From: JAFAXD01 sp963833605
GTDB taxonomy: Bacteria; Pseudomonadota; Alphaproteobacteria; Rhizobiales; Xanthobacteraceae
DNA length: 64,000 nt
NCBI GenBank assembly: GCA_963833605.1
Contig: CAWHYZ010000026.1
Span: 186,001 to 250,000 of the forward strand
Reading direction: 5' to 3'
Every line of letters begins with the position of its first letter. The first letter of the stretch is position 1. Below the pieces are notes generated by a model. It made no database searches, was not told where the DNA came from, and worked only from the letters and a program-made list of their open reading frames with translations. A program made the position numbers and the translations under genes. Shown here piece after piece: positions 17,199-26,951 of the stretch.

Positions 17199-18220
17199 CG
17201 CGTGCGCGTGACCTTCTGCAAATGGCGCGGCTGATTGACATCGGTCCCGCGCAACGCGGCGAGGCGCACGATCAGTGCATAGAAGCTCTGGATCAGGCAA
17301 ACCGCGTCCGTGTCGGGATGATCTGGTGCAAGCGTCGGCAATGTTCCCTGGCCTGCACCCGCCGTGACCAGAACGTGCGCGCCCTTGTGACTGAGATCGG
17401 CGGCGAGCGAGTGCAATCCCGCGGCAGCCTGATCGGTCGGCATGAACATCAGGATCGGATAGCGATTCGACACCAGCGCGATCGGGCCATGCAAAAATTC
17501 GGCGCCGCTGAAGGGCTCCGCATGGAGATCGCAGGTTTCCTTGAGTTTGAGCGCAGCCTCGCGCGCGATCGCAAGCGTCGGTCCACGCCCAATGGTGACC
17601 AGACTGTCCGAACCGGCCAGCAGGTCGAGCGCGGCCGCCCAGTCGAGGTTCGCCGCGCCGGCAAGACGATCCGGTAGCCGGTCCATGGCGGAGCCGAGCA
17701 CGGCATCCTCGCCCCACGTGGCGGCCAGATGCAGCAATGCCGCCAGCGCAGCCACGAAGGTTTTGGTTGCCGCAATGCTGGTTTCCGGTCCGGCCGACAT
17801 GGGCAGGACGATATCGCACGTCGACGCGAGCGGGCTGTCGACCACGTTCACGATGGCCGCCGTCAGTGCTCCGGCCGCCTTGGCCAAAGTCGCGGTTTCG
17901 ATCAGGTCGTCGCTGCGCCCCGACTGGGAGATCGCCAGGAAGAGCTGATCCCGCAGTTCGAGGCGGCGGTGATAGACGGTCGCGATATTGGGCGCAGCTG
18001 CCGCTACCGGAATGCCGAGACGGCGCTCGATCAAATGCTTGCCGAAGGTCGCCGCATGGGCGGAGCTGCCGCGGGCGCAGGTCACCACGACCTGCGGCGG
18101 CTTACGGCGCAGGCGCTCAACGAGCCCCCGGAGCGGACCGGGCAGCGTTTCGGCCTGCCGCCGGACCGCCTCCGGAGCCTCGCGGAACTCGACCGCCATC
18201 CCGCCTTGCATTGTATTCAT
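17195..18220 (-). CDS. SIS-domain glucosamine-6-phosphate deaminase/isomerase (GlmS C-terminal type, NagB-II-like)
   Basis: About 341 residues with two SIS domains and no glutaminase domain. The sugar-phosphate sites are visible as ARGSSAHAATFGKHLIE, SQSGRSDDLIETA, GPETSIAATKTF and SGAEFLHGPIALV. Proteins of this layout next to nagA act as alternative glucosamine-6-phosphate deaminases (NagB-II), feeding amino sugars to fructose-6-phosphate with release of ammonia. ATG 18220 (MNTMQGGMAVEF) is favoured; an upstream in-frame start at 18241 is possible. It is translationally coupled to nagA. Confidence 0.85.
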   Translation of the reverse strand: MNTMQGGMAVEFREAPEAVRRQAETLPGPLRGLVERLRRKPPQVVVTCARGSSAHAATFGKHLIERRLGIPVAAAAPNIATVYHRRLELRDQLFLAISQSGRSDDLIETATLAKAAGALTAAIVNVVDSPLASTCDIVLPMSAGPETSIAATKTFVAALAALLHLAATWGEDAVLGSAMDRLPDRLAGAANLDWAAALDLLAGSDSLVTIGRGPTLAIAREAALKLKETCDLHAEPFSGAEFLHGPIALVSNRYPILMFMPTDQAAAGLHSLAADLSHKGAHVLVTAGAGQGTLPTLAPDHPDTDAVCLIQSFYALIVRLAALRGTDVNQPRHLQKVTRTR

Positions 18221-18366
18221 GGACGAATTCCCGACGCGCACGTAATATAGTCGGCAATCAGGATCACCGCGGGTTGCGATTTTTTGGCTCGTTAACCCCG
18301 CAAGACAAACTTAGGTCGCAGACTCCGGTTGTAATATCCTAGCGACTTATCGGTATCACGGGTTCC
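18221..18366. promoter_or_regulatory. divergent promoter region between the SIS gene and murQ
   Basis: About 146 bases, more AT-rich than the flanks, separate the two divergent starts and must hold promoters for both the nagA/transporter side and murQ. TAATAT words occur at about 18243 and 18332. I do not see a clear operator palindrome, and no regulator gene lies beside it. Confidence 0.4.
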
Positions 18367-19329
18367 ATGGAAACTGAACGCGCCAGCCCCCGGTATTCGG
18401 ACATCGACGTTTGGGATCCGTCCGACATTCTCGATGCCATGATCGAGGGGCAATTCACCGCCGTGGCCGCGGTGCGTACGGCGCGCCCGGCAATCGAACG
18501 CGCCGCCCGCGCGATCGAGGCGAGACTGAAGCAGGGCGGGCGCCTGATCTATGCGGGCGCCGGCACGTCAGGCCGGCTCGCCGTACAGGACGGCGCCGAG
18601 TTGATCCCGACCTTCAATTGGCCGCAGGACCGGCTGCTGCTGCTCATGGCCGGCGGCAGGGACGCTTTGCTGCGATCCGTCGAGGGGGCCGAGGACGAGA
18701 TCGACCATGCGGTCCGCATCATGCGCAAACACCAGGTGACGCTGGGCGATGTCGTGATTGCGGTCGCCGCCAGCGGAACCACACCGTTCACACTCGCCTG
18801 CTTGCGCGAAGCCAAGAAGCACGCGGCGCTCACGATCGGCATAGCCAACAACCGCGGCACGCCCCTGCTGGAAGAGGCTGATCATCCGATCTGGCTCGAC
18901 ACCGGCTCCGAGCCGATCGCGGGCTCGACCCGCATGAAGGCCGGCACCGCGCAACGTATCGCACTCAATCTGCTCTCATCCCTGGTGATGATTTTGCTCG
19001 GCCGCGTCTACGAAGGGCTGATGGTCGACGTTCAGGCCGTCAACAAGAAACTGGTACGGCGCAGCGAGACCATGCTGCAGAGACTGACCGGGCGGAGCCG
19101 GGAGGACGTGCGCGGCGCGCTGCGGCAGGCCGGCGGCAGCGTCAAGCTCGCGGTGTTGCTGCTGCAGGGCTGCAGCCGGGATGAGGCGAGCGCCGTTCTC
19201 GATCGCGCCGGCGGGCGCCTGCGCACCGCGCTCAAGGCAATCGGACGTGAGAACTCGCTCGCGATCGATCTGGCGAACGCGCCCGAAATTGCGTCGCCGC
19301 CGATGCACGACATCCTGATCGACGACTGA
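18367..19329 (+). CDS. murQ: N-acetylmuramic acid 6-phosphate etherase
   Basis: 320 residues, family length. The SIS core is visible in YAGAGTSGRLAVQDGAELIPTF (with the catalytic-type glutamate), SVEGAEDE, AASGTTPFTLACLREA and the MurQ signature GSTRMKAGTAQRIALNLLS. It cleaves the D-lactyl ether of MurNAc-6-phosphate to give GlcNAc-6-phosphate, which NagA then deacetylates. It starts at ATG 18367 and diverges from the nagA side. Its presence is what ties the neighbouring amino-sugar genes and importer to peptidoglycan fragments. No MurNAc kinase (AnmK) or PTS is in the window. Confidence 0.95.
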   Translation: METERASPRYSDIDVWDPSDILDAMIEGQFTAVAAVRTARPAIERAARAIEARLKQGGRLIYAGAGTSGRLAVQDGAELIPTFNWPQDRLLLLMAGGRDALLRSVEGAEDEIDHAVRIMRKHQVTLGDVVIAVAASGTTPFTLACLREAKKHAALTIGIANNRGTPLLEEADHPIWLDTGSEPIAGSTRMKAGTAQRIALNLLSSLVMILLGRVYEGLMVDVQAVNKKLVRRSETMLQRLTGRSREDVRGALRQAGGSVKLAVLLLQGCSRDEASAVLDRAGGRLRTALKAIGRENSLAIDLANAPEIASPPMHDILIDD

Positions 19330-19361
19330 GGTCCGGCTCTGACGCGCGACCGTTATCCGCC

Positions 19362-20240
19362 TCAGCCGACCGGGATCACACTCACCGTCACGTTGATCTT
19401 CTGCCCGCCCGACGCGAACACGACGCCGTCGATCGGCGCCACGTCCGCATAGTCGCGGCCGATCGCCAGCACGACGTGCTCGGTGCCGGCGTGCACCGCG
19501 TTGGTGGGGTCGAGCCCGTACCAGCCGGTCGAGCCCCCGCACCAGACCAGCACCCACGCGTGCATCGCGTTGGCGCCCTGCAGCGTCACATCCTCGGGCC
19601 GCTGCGCGGTGCGCAAGTAACCGCTCACATAGGCGGCCGGGATGCCCAGGCCGCGCAGCCCGGAGATCATGATATGGGCAAAGTCCTGGCAGACGCCGCG
19701 GCGCAACGCGAACGACATCGGCGCCGTGGTCGAGACCGTCGTGACGCCGATCTCGTACACGAAGTCCGCCTTGATGCGCTTCATCAATTCGATCGCACCG
19801 TCGAGCACAGGACGGCCGGGCGGAAAGCTTGCGCGCGCATAGTCGCGAATTTCCGGGTCAAGCGGCACCTGCCGGCTCGGGAATATGAAATGCGCGGGTG
19901 ACATCGACTCGAAGTCGGTGGTCATGAACACCTCGTCGCGCAGGGCCTCCCAGGGCAGCGCGCCGAACAGATCCGGCTCGTCGGCTTCTTCGACCGTGAC
20001 CCGCGCCGCCACCTTGACCACCAGCCGGTCGTGCGGCGCATTGAGCGCAATCCAGGTCATGTGATTGCCGAAGAAATCCGCGCCCTCGCGCCGCCCGATT
20101 GGTGGTGGATCGATGTCGAGCGCACTCGCGTGCACATGCTGACCCGGGCGATCGACCGGTGTGAGGCGCAGCACATGGCGCGCGTAGCTCACCTTGGAGG
20201 CGTAGCTGTAAGACGTGGTCTGACGGATATCGTAAATCAC
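19362..20240 (-). CDS. transglutaminase-like cysteine protease family protein
   Basis: 292 residues. An N-terminal beta-domain (MIYDIRQTTSYSYASKVSYA) is followed by the transglutaminase core with the catalytic triad C184 (RRGVCQDFAH), H227 (AMHAWV) and D244 (YGLDPTN). Proteins of this type act as peptidases or amide-bond-forming enzymes. It is the last of three overlapping genes; its ATG overlaps the stop of the ATP-grasp/alpha-E gene by four bases, so the three are translated together. Confidence 0.9.
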   Translation of the reverse strand: MIYDIRQTTSYSYASKVSYARHVLRLTPVDRPGQHVHASALDIDPPPIGRREGADFFGNHMTWIALNAPHDRLVVKVAARVTVEEADEPDLFGALPWEALRDEVFMTTDFESMSPAHFIFPSRQVPLDPEIRDYARASFPPGRPVLDGAIELMKRIKADFVYEIGVTTVSTTAPMSFALRRGVCQDFAHIMISGLRGLGIPAAYVSGYLRTAQRPEDVTLQGANAMHAWVLVWCGGSTGWYGLDPTNAVHAGTEHVVLAIGRDYADVAPIDGVVFASGGQKINVTVSVIPVG

Positions 20241-22738
20241 GCGAGCGCCTCCCGCTCGGAATCGGTGCGGTCATTGTGGGTGAGGTAGAACGCGGCAATT
20301 TCGTCGGAGAGACTGAGCAGCCTCTCCTCGATCGCGGCGACCTGTGCGTCATCGATTATGGTCGCGTCCGCCGTGCGCAGACCGGCGGCGAGCGAAACCG
20401 CGATCACCTGCGGCGGCGAGAGACGGCCGTCGGCCTGATGCTTGGGCAGTTCGGACAGATGATGCTCGATCCGGTCGAGCTGATAGGCCACCGAGCGGGG
20501 ATTGTTGGGATCAAGCATCACGAGGTCGATCACGGGCGCGCGCGCCGCGACCATCACATAGCGCTGCCGGTAGGTGATCTGGCTGTCGGCGAGTTCGAGC
20601 AGCACATCAAGCGCGCCTTCGGGCGCGTCGTCATCGCCGAACTGACGGATGAACCGGCACGTGGCGAGCGCCCGCTCGACGCGGCGGCCGAGCTCCAGGA
20701 AACGCCAGCCGGCGAGCTGGCTCATGTTTTCCTGCGCCAGGCCGGAGAACGACGAGATGATGCGCAGTGCAGCGTCCACCCTGTCGAGCATCGCGCTTTC
20801 CGACGGGCCCGGCGGCAGCGGCACGTTGATGGTCGCAACCAGGCGGGTGAGTGCGCGCCACGCATCGGGCGAGAATCGATCGCGGATCACCGACGCCGCC
20901 GAGCGCGCCGCAATGGCGAGATGCGGCAGCGAGCCTTCGAACGTGCCGCGGATGAACGCCGCGCGCGCGATCAGCATCGCCTTGGCGTGCGGAATATCGT
21001 TGGGACCGGCACTCCAGGCTGCGAGCAGATCGGTGATCCGGGCAATGACGGGTGCCGACGCGTCGTCGTGCTCGGTCACCCGATGGATCAGCGCACGTAC
21101 CAGCCGCAGGGTCGCCTCCGCGCGCTCGACATAGCGCCCGACCCAGAACAGATTGTCGGCAGCGCGACTCGGCAGCACACCGGCGGCGCGCCGGATGGAG
21201 ATGCGCTCCGGGCTCGGCAGCAACGATGTCTCGACGACCGGCTTTTCCGACAGCACCCAGGCGTCGGCGGTCGACCCGCCGTGCTGCAGATTGACGGCAC
21301 GCGCATCCACGTTCTCGGCAATGCGCACAAAGCCGCCGGGCATCACCACCCAACCATCGCCGACCTTGGCCAGGAACAGCCGCAGGATGAATGGACGCGG
21401 CTCAAGGCGGCCGTCGCGCCAGACCGGCATGGTCGACAAGGTGACGGCTTCCTGAGCAACATAGTCGACGGAGCGGATCGCAATGTCCTCCAGGATGCGG
21501 TCACGACGCTCCGGCTCGAGGGCGGCACCAAGCACGCCTTGGCCCAAACCATGGGGCTGGCTGTGACCGGAGAAAGCCGGAGCGATCACCATCTCATCGA
21601 TCTTGCCAATGACCTCCTCGACAAAATCCGGATGTCCGAGCCACCAGGTCGCGACGTTCGGAATGGTGAGCTTCCTGCCGATCACCGCCGGCGCGAGCGC
21701 CGGCAGGAACGCGAGCAGCGCCGGCGATTCCACGAGGCCGGCGCCGAGCGCATTGGCGATGACAACCTTGCCGTCGCGCACTGCCTGAACCAGCCCCGGG
21801 ACGCCAAGCCGCGACTGGGTGTTGAGCTCGAGCGGATCGGCGAAGTCGGCGTCCAGCCGGCGCAGGATCACCTCGGTGCGCTTGACGCCGGATACGGTGC
21901 GAATGAACACGCCATCGTCGCGCACGGTGAGGTCAGAGCCCTCAACCAGCAGGAAGCCGAGGTAACGCGCCAGGTACGCATGCTCGAAATAGGTTTCATT
22001 GAGCGGACCGGGCGTGAGCAGGCAGACGCGCGAATCGTCCTGGCGGTTGAGTGAGGTGAGCTCGCGCTGAAAGGCCTGGAAGAATTGTGCCAGCCGTTCC
22101 ACGTGCAGCGTGCGGTAGATGTCGGGGAGCGCACGCGCGAGCGCGAGCCGGCTTTCCAACGCATAGCCGGCACCGGACGGCGCCTGGGCGCGGTCGCTCA
22201 ACACCCACCATTCGCCGTCGACGGAGCGGCCGAGATCGACCGCGTAAAAGCGCAGGTGCGTGCCGCCCCCGGGAACCACGCCGAACAGCGGACGCAGGAA
22301 TTCCGGATTGCCGGCGATCAAAGTCGCCGGCAGCCGGCCTTTGCGGATCAGTTCGGCCTGCCCGTACACGTCAGCAAGCACCGCCTCCAGCAACTGGGCG
22401 CGCTGGACGAGTCCAGCCTTGAGCGCCTCCCACTCGGTCGCATCGATGAGCAGCGGCACGTAGCTGAGCGGCCAAGAACGTTCAACGCCGGCGGGGTCTT
22501 CATAGACTCGGTAGAACACACCGGACTCGCGCAAATGGCGATCGGCCACTGCATTGCGCCGATGGATCTCCTCGCTCCCAAGCGCCGCGAGCATCGACAG
22601 GAACGGCCGCCAGTGCGGTCGCACCGTGCCGTCGCGGGCCATCATTTCATCGAAAATGCCGGGGAGCGGCTTGTAGCCCGCCAACATGCGATCCAGCGGA
22701 ACATCCGGGGCGCGGACGCCGTCGAGTGCCATGGTCAT
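20237..22738 (-). CDS. circularly permuted ATP-grasp and alpha-E domain fusion protein
   Basis: 833 residues. The N-terminal two thirds (to about residue 500) match the circularly permuted ATP-grasp type 2 domain (HWRPFLSMLAALGSEEIHRR, GVFIRTVSGVKRTEVILRRLD, ANALGAGLVESPALLAFLPAL); the last 300 residues are the helical alpha-E domain (AADNLFWVGRYVERAEATLRL, RYVMVAARAPVIDLVMLDPNNPRS). In many bacteria these occur as two genes; here they are fused. Comparative genomics by Aravind's group proposed that this cluster makes and attaches small peptides, but no reaction is established. ATGA overlaps join it to both neighbours. Confidence 0.9.
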   Translation of the reverse strand: MTMALDGVRAPDVPLDRMLAGYKPLPGIFDEMMARDGTVRPHWRPFLSMLAALGSEEIHRRNAVADRHLRESGVFYRVYEDPAGVERSWPLSYVPLLIDATEWEALKAGLVQRAQLLEAVLADVYGQAELIRKGRLPATLIAGNPEFLRPLFGVVPGGGTHLRFYAVDLGRSVDGEWWVLSDRAQAPSGAGYALESRLALARALPDIYRTLHVERLAQFFQAFQRELTSLNRQDDSRVCLLTPGPLNETYFEHAYLARYLGFLLVEGSDLTVRDDGVFIRTVSGVKRTEVILRRLDADFADPLELNTQSRLGVPGLVQAVRDGKVVIANALGAGLVESPALLAFLPALAPAVIGRKLTIPNVATWWLGHPDFVEEVIGKIDEMVIAPAFSGHSQPHGLGQGVLGAALEPERRDRILEDIAIRSVDYVAQEAVTLSTMPVWRDGRLEPRPFILRLFLAKVGDGWVVMPGGFVRIAENVDARAVNLQHGGSTADAWVLSEKPVVETSLLPSPERISIRRAAGVLPSRAADNLFWVGRYVERAEATLRLVRALIHRVTEHDDASAPVIARITDLLAAWSAGPNDIPHAKAMLIARAAFIRGTFEGSLPHLAIAARSAASVIRDRFSPDAWRALTRLVATINVPLPPGPSESAMLDRVDAALRIISSFSGLAQENMSQLAGWRFLELGRRVERALATCRFIRQFGDDDAPEGALDVLLELADSQITYRQRYVMVAARAPVIDLVMLDPNNPRSVAYQLDRIEHHLSELPKHQADGRLSPPQVIAVSLAAGLRTADATIIDDAQVAAIEERLLSLSDEIAAFYLTHNDRTDSEREALA

Positions 22739-25700
22739 GCCGCTACAGGGCCCCCGGCCGGGCGCCGTAGATCGAGGGTCGCGGGATACTCGATGCTGCG
22801 TTCTTCGGGCGGGAGCGCATAGATCAGGCCGGGCGTATGGCCGTGATCCTGGAATCGGGTGCGCCGCCGTGCTTCCGCCTCGTAGGAATTCACCGGAAAG
22901 GTCTCGTAGTTGCGCCCACCGGGATGAGCCACATGATAGACGCAGCCGCCAAGCGACCTTCGGCTCCAGGTGTCGATGATATCGAAGGTCAGCGGCGCGT
23001 GCACGTCGATGGTCGGGTGCAGGGCGGACGGCAGCTTCCAGGCCTTGAAGCGCACGCCGGCGACGAATTCACCCGGCCGGCCGGTGGAGATCAGCGGCAC
23101 ACGCCGTCCGTTGCAGGTCACCACATGCCGTGCGGAGTTCAATCCTTCGACCTTCACCTGCAGCCGTTCGACTGACGAATCGACGAATCGCGCCGTACCC
23201 CCGACGGTACCTTCCTCGCCCAGCACATACCAGGGCTCGAGCGCGTGTCGAAGCTCGAGCCGCACGCCACCATGGTCGACCGCCCCGTAGGTCGGAAACC
23301 GGAATTCGCGCTGGGCCGCAAACCACAGCGGATCGAAGCGATAGCCCTCGCGGCTGAGCTCATCCAGGACTTCCAGGAAGTCCTGCCACACGAAATGCTC
23401 AAGCATGAAGCGGTCGTGCAGGGCCGTGCCCCAGCGCACCAGCGGCGCGTCGAGCGGCTCGCGCCAGAACCAGGCGACCAGCGCGCGCAGCAGCAATTGC
23501 TGGGCGAGTGACATGCGCGCGTCGGGCGGCATCTCGAACGCGCGAAACTCGACGAGCCCGAGCCGCCCGGTCGGCCCGTCCGGCGAGAACAGCTTGTCGA
23601 TGCAAATCTCGGCCCGGTGGGTGTTGCCGGTGACGTCGACCAGCATGTTGCGAAACAGGCGATCGACCAGCCACGGCAACGGCGAGGAAACCGTCGAGGG
23701 CTGCGGAACAAGTCCGAGCGCGATCTCCATTTCGTAGAGCAGATCCTGCCGGGCCTCGTCGATGCGCGGCGCCTGGCTGGTCGGACCGATAAACAGTCCG
23801 GAGAACAGATAGGACAGCGACGGTCGGCGTTGCCAATACAGCACCAGGCTTTTGAGCAGATCCGGCCGGCGCAGAAACGGGCTGTCGCGCGCGCTTTGCC
23901 CGCCAAGCACGATGTGGTTGCCGCCGCCGGTGCCGGTATGACGGCCGTCGATCATGAACTTGTCGGTACCCAGCCGCGACTGGCGGGCGAGCTCATAAAG
24001 CGTGCGGGTGACATCCACCGCCTCGCGCCATGACGTCGCCGGATGAATGTTCACTTCGATGACGCCCGGATCGGGCGTGACCTTGATGACGTTGAGGCGC
24101 GGGTCGGGCGGCGGCTGATAGCCCTCGAGCTGGACCGGGAGCCCGAGCGCCTCGGCGGTGGCCTCGATCGAAGCGATCAGCTGCAGATAATCCTCGAGCT
24201 GCTCGACCGGTGGCATGAACACGCAGACGCGGCCGTCGCGAATTTCGACGGTGAGCGCCGTGCGCACCGGCATGCCGGCGGTTTGCGGCGCACTGCTCGG
24301 GTGCATGACCGGTTGCGGAACCGGGACGTCCGGAACGAGCGGCACGCCAAGGTCGTCGCGGCCCACGCTGGCAAGCGCGACTGCCGGTACGTCAGCCTGT
24401 TCCGGAAGCGGGGCGCGCGGCGCGAACGGGTCGGCCGGAACCACATGCGGGAAATCCACCGGCGCCAGCTGCGGCAGCGACTGCAGCGGCAGGCGAAAGC
24501 CGATCGCCGAATCACCCGGAACCAGGAACAGTCGCCCGCGCCTGGTGCGCCAGATTTCGCTGGTCCAGCCAGGCGCCGCCTGCGCGGTCCAACGCTGCAC
24601 CGGCAAAACGAAACCTGCCGGCTGGCTGATGCGGCTCTCCAGCAACCGCATGATGCGCGCGCGTTCCTGCGGATCATCGACCTTCGGATCGGCCAAGTCC
24701 ATGTTTGCCGGCAGCTCGCCTTCCTTGATCATGCGGTCGGCTGGATCTTCGTAGACAGGCTGCACGAACGCCTTCGCGATATCGAGCCGCTCGGCGATCT
24801 GTTCGCTGAACGCGCGGGCATCGTCGATGCTCGCGGTGTGCTTTGCGGCCTCAGCGGCGAACATCGATGCGTTACGCCAGACCGGCACGCCATCGCGGCG
24901 CCAGAACAGCGCGAAGGCCCAGCGTGGCAATGGCTCGCCCGGGTACCACTTGCCCTGGCCGTGATGCAAAAATCCGCCGGGCGCAAAGTAGTCGCGCAGG
25001 CGCTGCACCAGGTTGTCGGCAAGGATGCGTTTGGTCGGGCCGACCGACGCGATGTTCCATTCCGCCGACTGATAATCGTCGATCGATACGAAGGTCGGCT
25101 CGCCGCCCATCGTGAGCCGCACATCGTTGGCGAGAAGGTCCGCATCGACCGCATCGCCCAGCGCATCGAGCGCCGCCCAGGCCTCATCGGAGAACGGGTA
25201 GGTGACGCGCGGCTTCTCGGCCATGCGCGCCACGCTCATATCGAACGCAAACGCGACCTCGGCTGGCTCGACTGCGCCGCTGATCGGCGCCGCTGACTGG
25301 AAGTGCGGCGTCGCTGCCAACGGCAGATGGCCTTCGCCGCACAGGAGCCCGGAGGTCACGTCGAGCCCAATCCAGCCGGCGCCCGGCAAATAGACCTCGC
25401 ACCAGGCATGCAGGTCGGTGAAATCCTGCTCGGCGCCGGATGGTCCGTCGAGCGCTTTCAGATCCGGGCGCAGCTGGATCAGGTAACCCGACACAAAGCG
25501 TGCCGGCATCCCGAGGTAGCGCAGGATCTGCACCATCAGCCAGGCCGAGTCGCGGCAGGAGCCGGACGCCGCGGCGAGCGTGTCGTCCGGCGCCTGCACG
25601 CCCGGCTCCATGCGGATCACATACTTGATCTCGCGCCACAGACGCTGGTTGAGCTCGACCAGGAAATCGATGGTTTGGCGCCGTTCGAGCGAAATCGTCG

Positions 25701-26094
25701 CGAGCAGCGTCTTGAGGCGCGGTCCGATCGGCTCGAGCTCGAGGTAAGGTGCGAGTTCCTGACGCAACTCGGCCGGATAGGCGAACGGAAACTTTTCCGC
25801 ATAGGGCTCGGTGAAAAAGTCAAACGGGTTGAACACTTCCATGTCGGCCAGAAGGTCGACGGTGACCGAGAATTGCGTCGTCTTTTCCGGAAACACGAAG
25901 CGCGCCAGCCAGTTGCCGTGCGGGTCCTGCTGCCAGTTCACGAAGTGCTCGGCCGGCGTGACGGTCAGCGAGTAGCTCGGGATGCGGGTACGGCAATGCG
26001 GGGCGGGCCGCAGCCGGATGACCTGCGGGCCGAGCCCGACCGGCCGGCTATATTGATAGCGCGTGGCGTGATGCAGACTGACGAGGATCGACAT
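22735..26094 (-). CDS. large transglutaminase/DUF2126 protein
   Basis: 1119 residues, a normal length for this family. Residues 1-290 are a transglutaminase domain with C180 (SGSCRDSAW), H229 (DLHAWCEVY) and D245 (WIGLDVTSG); the remainder is DUF2126, related to glutamine-synthetase/ATP-grasp-like ligases (DVRLTMGGEPTFVSIDD, GTGGGNHIVLGG, AEICIDKLFSPDGPTGRLGLVEFRAFE-type blocks). It is the first gene of the three-gene set and is thought to act with the ATP-grasp/alpha-E protein in peptide ligation or tagging. The role is predicted, not shown. Confidence 0.92.
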   Translation of the reverse strand: MSILVSLHHATRYQYSRPVGLGPQVIRLRPAPHCRTRIPSYSLTVTPAEHFVNWQQDPHGNWLARFVFPEKTTQFSVTVDLLADMEVFNPFDFFTEPYAEKFPFAYPAELRQELAPYLELEPIGPRLKTLLATISLERRQTIDFLVELNQRLWREIKYVIRMEPGVQAPDDTLAAASGSCRDSAWLMVQILRYLGMPARFVSGYLIQLRPDLKALDGPSGAEQDFTDLHAWCEVYLPGAGWIGLDVTSGLLCGEGHLPLAATPHFQSAAPISGAVEPAEVAFAFDMSVARMAEKPRVTYPFSDEAWAALDALGDAVDADLLANDVRLTMGGEPTFVSIDDYQSAEWNIASVGPTKRILADNLVQRLRDYFAPGGFLHHGQGKWYPGEPLPRWAFALFWRRDGVPVWRNASMFAAEAAKHTASIDDARAFSEQIAERLDIAKAFVQPVYEDPADRMIKEGELPANMDLADPKVDDPQERARIMRLLESRISQPAGFVLPVQRWTAQAAPGWTSEIWRTRRGRLFLVPGDSAIGFRLPLQSLPQLAPVDFPHVVPADPFAPRAPLPEQADVPAVALASVGRDDLGVPLVPDVPVPQPVMHPSSAPQTAGMPVRTALTVEIRDGRVCVFMPPVEQLEDYLQLIASIEATAEALGLPVQLEGYQPPPDPRLNVIKVTPDPGVIEVNIHPATSWREAVDVTRTLYELARQSRLGTDKFMIDGRHTGTGGGNHIVLGGQSARDSPFLRRPDLLKSLVLYWQRRPSLSYLFSGLFIGPTSQAPRIDEARQDLLYEMEIALGLVPQPSTVSSPLPWLVDRLFRNMLVDVTGNTHRAEICIDKLFSPDGPTGRLGLVEFRAFEMPPDARMSLAQQLLLRALVAWFWREPLDAPLVRWGTALHDRFMLEHFVWQDFLEVLDELSREGYRFDPLWFAAQREFRFPTYGAVDHGGVRLELRHALEPWYVLGEEGTVGGTARFVDSSVERLQVKVEGLNSARHVVTCNGRRVPLISTGRPGEFVAGVRFKAWKLPSALHPTIDVHAPLTFDIIDTWSRRSLGGCVYHVAHPGGRNYETFPVNSYEAEARRRTRFQDHGHTPGLIYALPPEERSIEYPATLDLRRPAGGPVAA

Positions 26095-26951
26095 CGCACG
26101 CTACCCCACACTGATACTGCCCAGCCGCAGTCTGGACACGTCACTGAAATTCGAAAGCCCGTTTATTGGGCACTGATTGGTCGATCTTATTGCAATTTTC
26201 GGACCGCGCGAGCCGCCGCGCGGTCCGGTCAATCGGATTCACGTGTCAAATAGCCCGCGCAGCCAACGCTGCGCCGCCCGGAGAAAGCGGGTTCCGGGCC
26301 ACCCATTGTCCTCTTTTCCGTTTCCCCAAGGGGATGGGAGCGCCGAGGCCGGCGAGTAAGTTCAACACATCGTCCGCGCTTTCGACGCGGACCCGCGTTC
26401 CTTTGGCGAAGGAACACGGCCCGCCTCTCGGCGCTCCACGCGGCTTTGTGAGCTCCAAGGAGCTTTCGGGATCCGCGCAGGAGCGGGCGTCCACCCGGAC
26501 CCCCTACGCAGTCCCCGCGGGACGACCGTATTATCGTCCCGGCTAATCCCAAGAGCCTCCCGAGTGCCCGGTTACGAGCCGGACCCGCAGGCACCGCATT
26601 CCCGCCCCGCTTCAGGATCGTCTCGAGAAACGCCCCTTGGTGAGCCGGAACACAAAAGTACTGAATTTTGCTTTTCGGTCTGTCAAGAAATGTTTTTGGG
26701 CACGCCGATGAAGTCCTGGGCCATCCTTCGAGACGCCCGCGCTGCGCGCAAGATCTTGTAGGATGGGTTGAGCCCCTTGCGAAACCCATCATGTACCTCG
26801 AAGCGATGGGTTTCGCTGCGCTCAACCCATCCTACGGTCGCGCGGCCGCAGGCCGCGCGTCTCGAAGGATGGCCACAACGAACCGGCGTGCCCGGTCAAA
26901 GTAAACCTATTCCAACCGACAACGTGCAGAATTGGTCGAGCTTACGCCGGC
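26095..26951. other. 857-bp intergenic stretch with no convincing gene
   Basis: Short open frames occur on both strands at 26166-26830, but none has a ribosome site, recognisable domain or a compositional signal better than its antisense. The part from 26246 to 26494 read on the minus strand gives a plausible but unrecognised peptide of 82 residues with ESADDVLNLLAGLGAPIPL; I leave it uncalled. The right part is a nested palindromic repeat, listed separately. Confidence 0.55.
26719..26874. repeat. nested palindromic repeat element (three inverted-repeat layers)
   Basis: Outer arms 26719-26736 and 26857-26874 (GGCCATCCTTCGAGACGC and its complement) enclose middle arms 26758-26772 and 26821-26835 (GTAGGATGGGTTGAG and its complement), which enclose GCGAAACCCATC/GATGGGTTTCGC at 26779-26790 and 26804-26815. 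The middle and inner layers recur near 32368. These are two known-style Hyphomicrobiales repeat families, one apparently inserted within the other. Confidence 0.75.

Noticed and set aside
24043..25296. 417-codon frame opposite the DUF2126 gene
   Set aside because: Antisense shadow; the other strand carries the transglutaminase and DUF2126 motifs.
26229..26825. Open frames in the 26.1-26.9 kb gap
   Set aside because: They run through palindromic repeats, have no ribosome site and no family.
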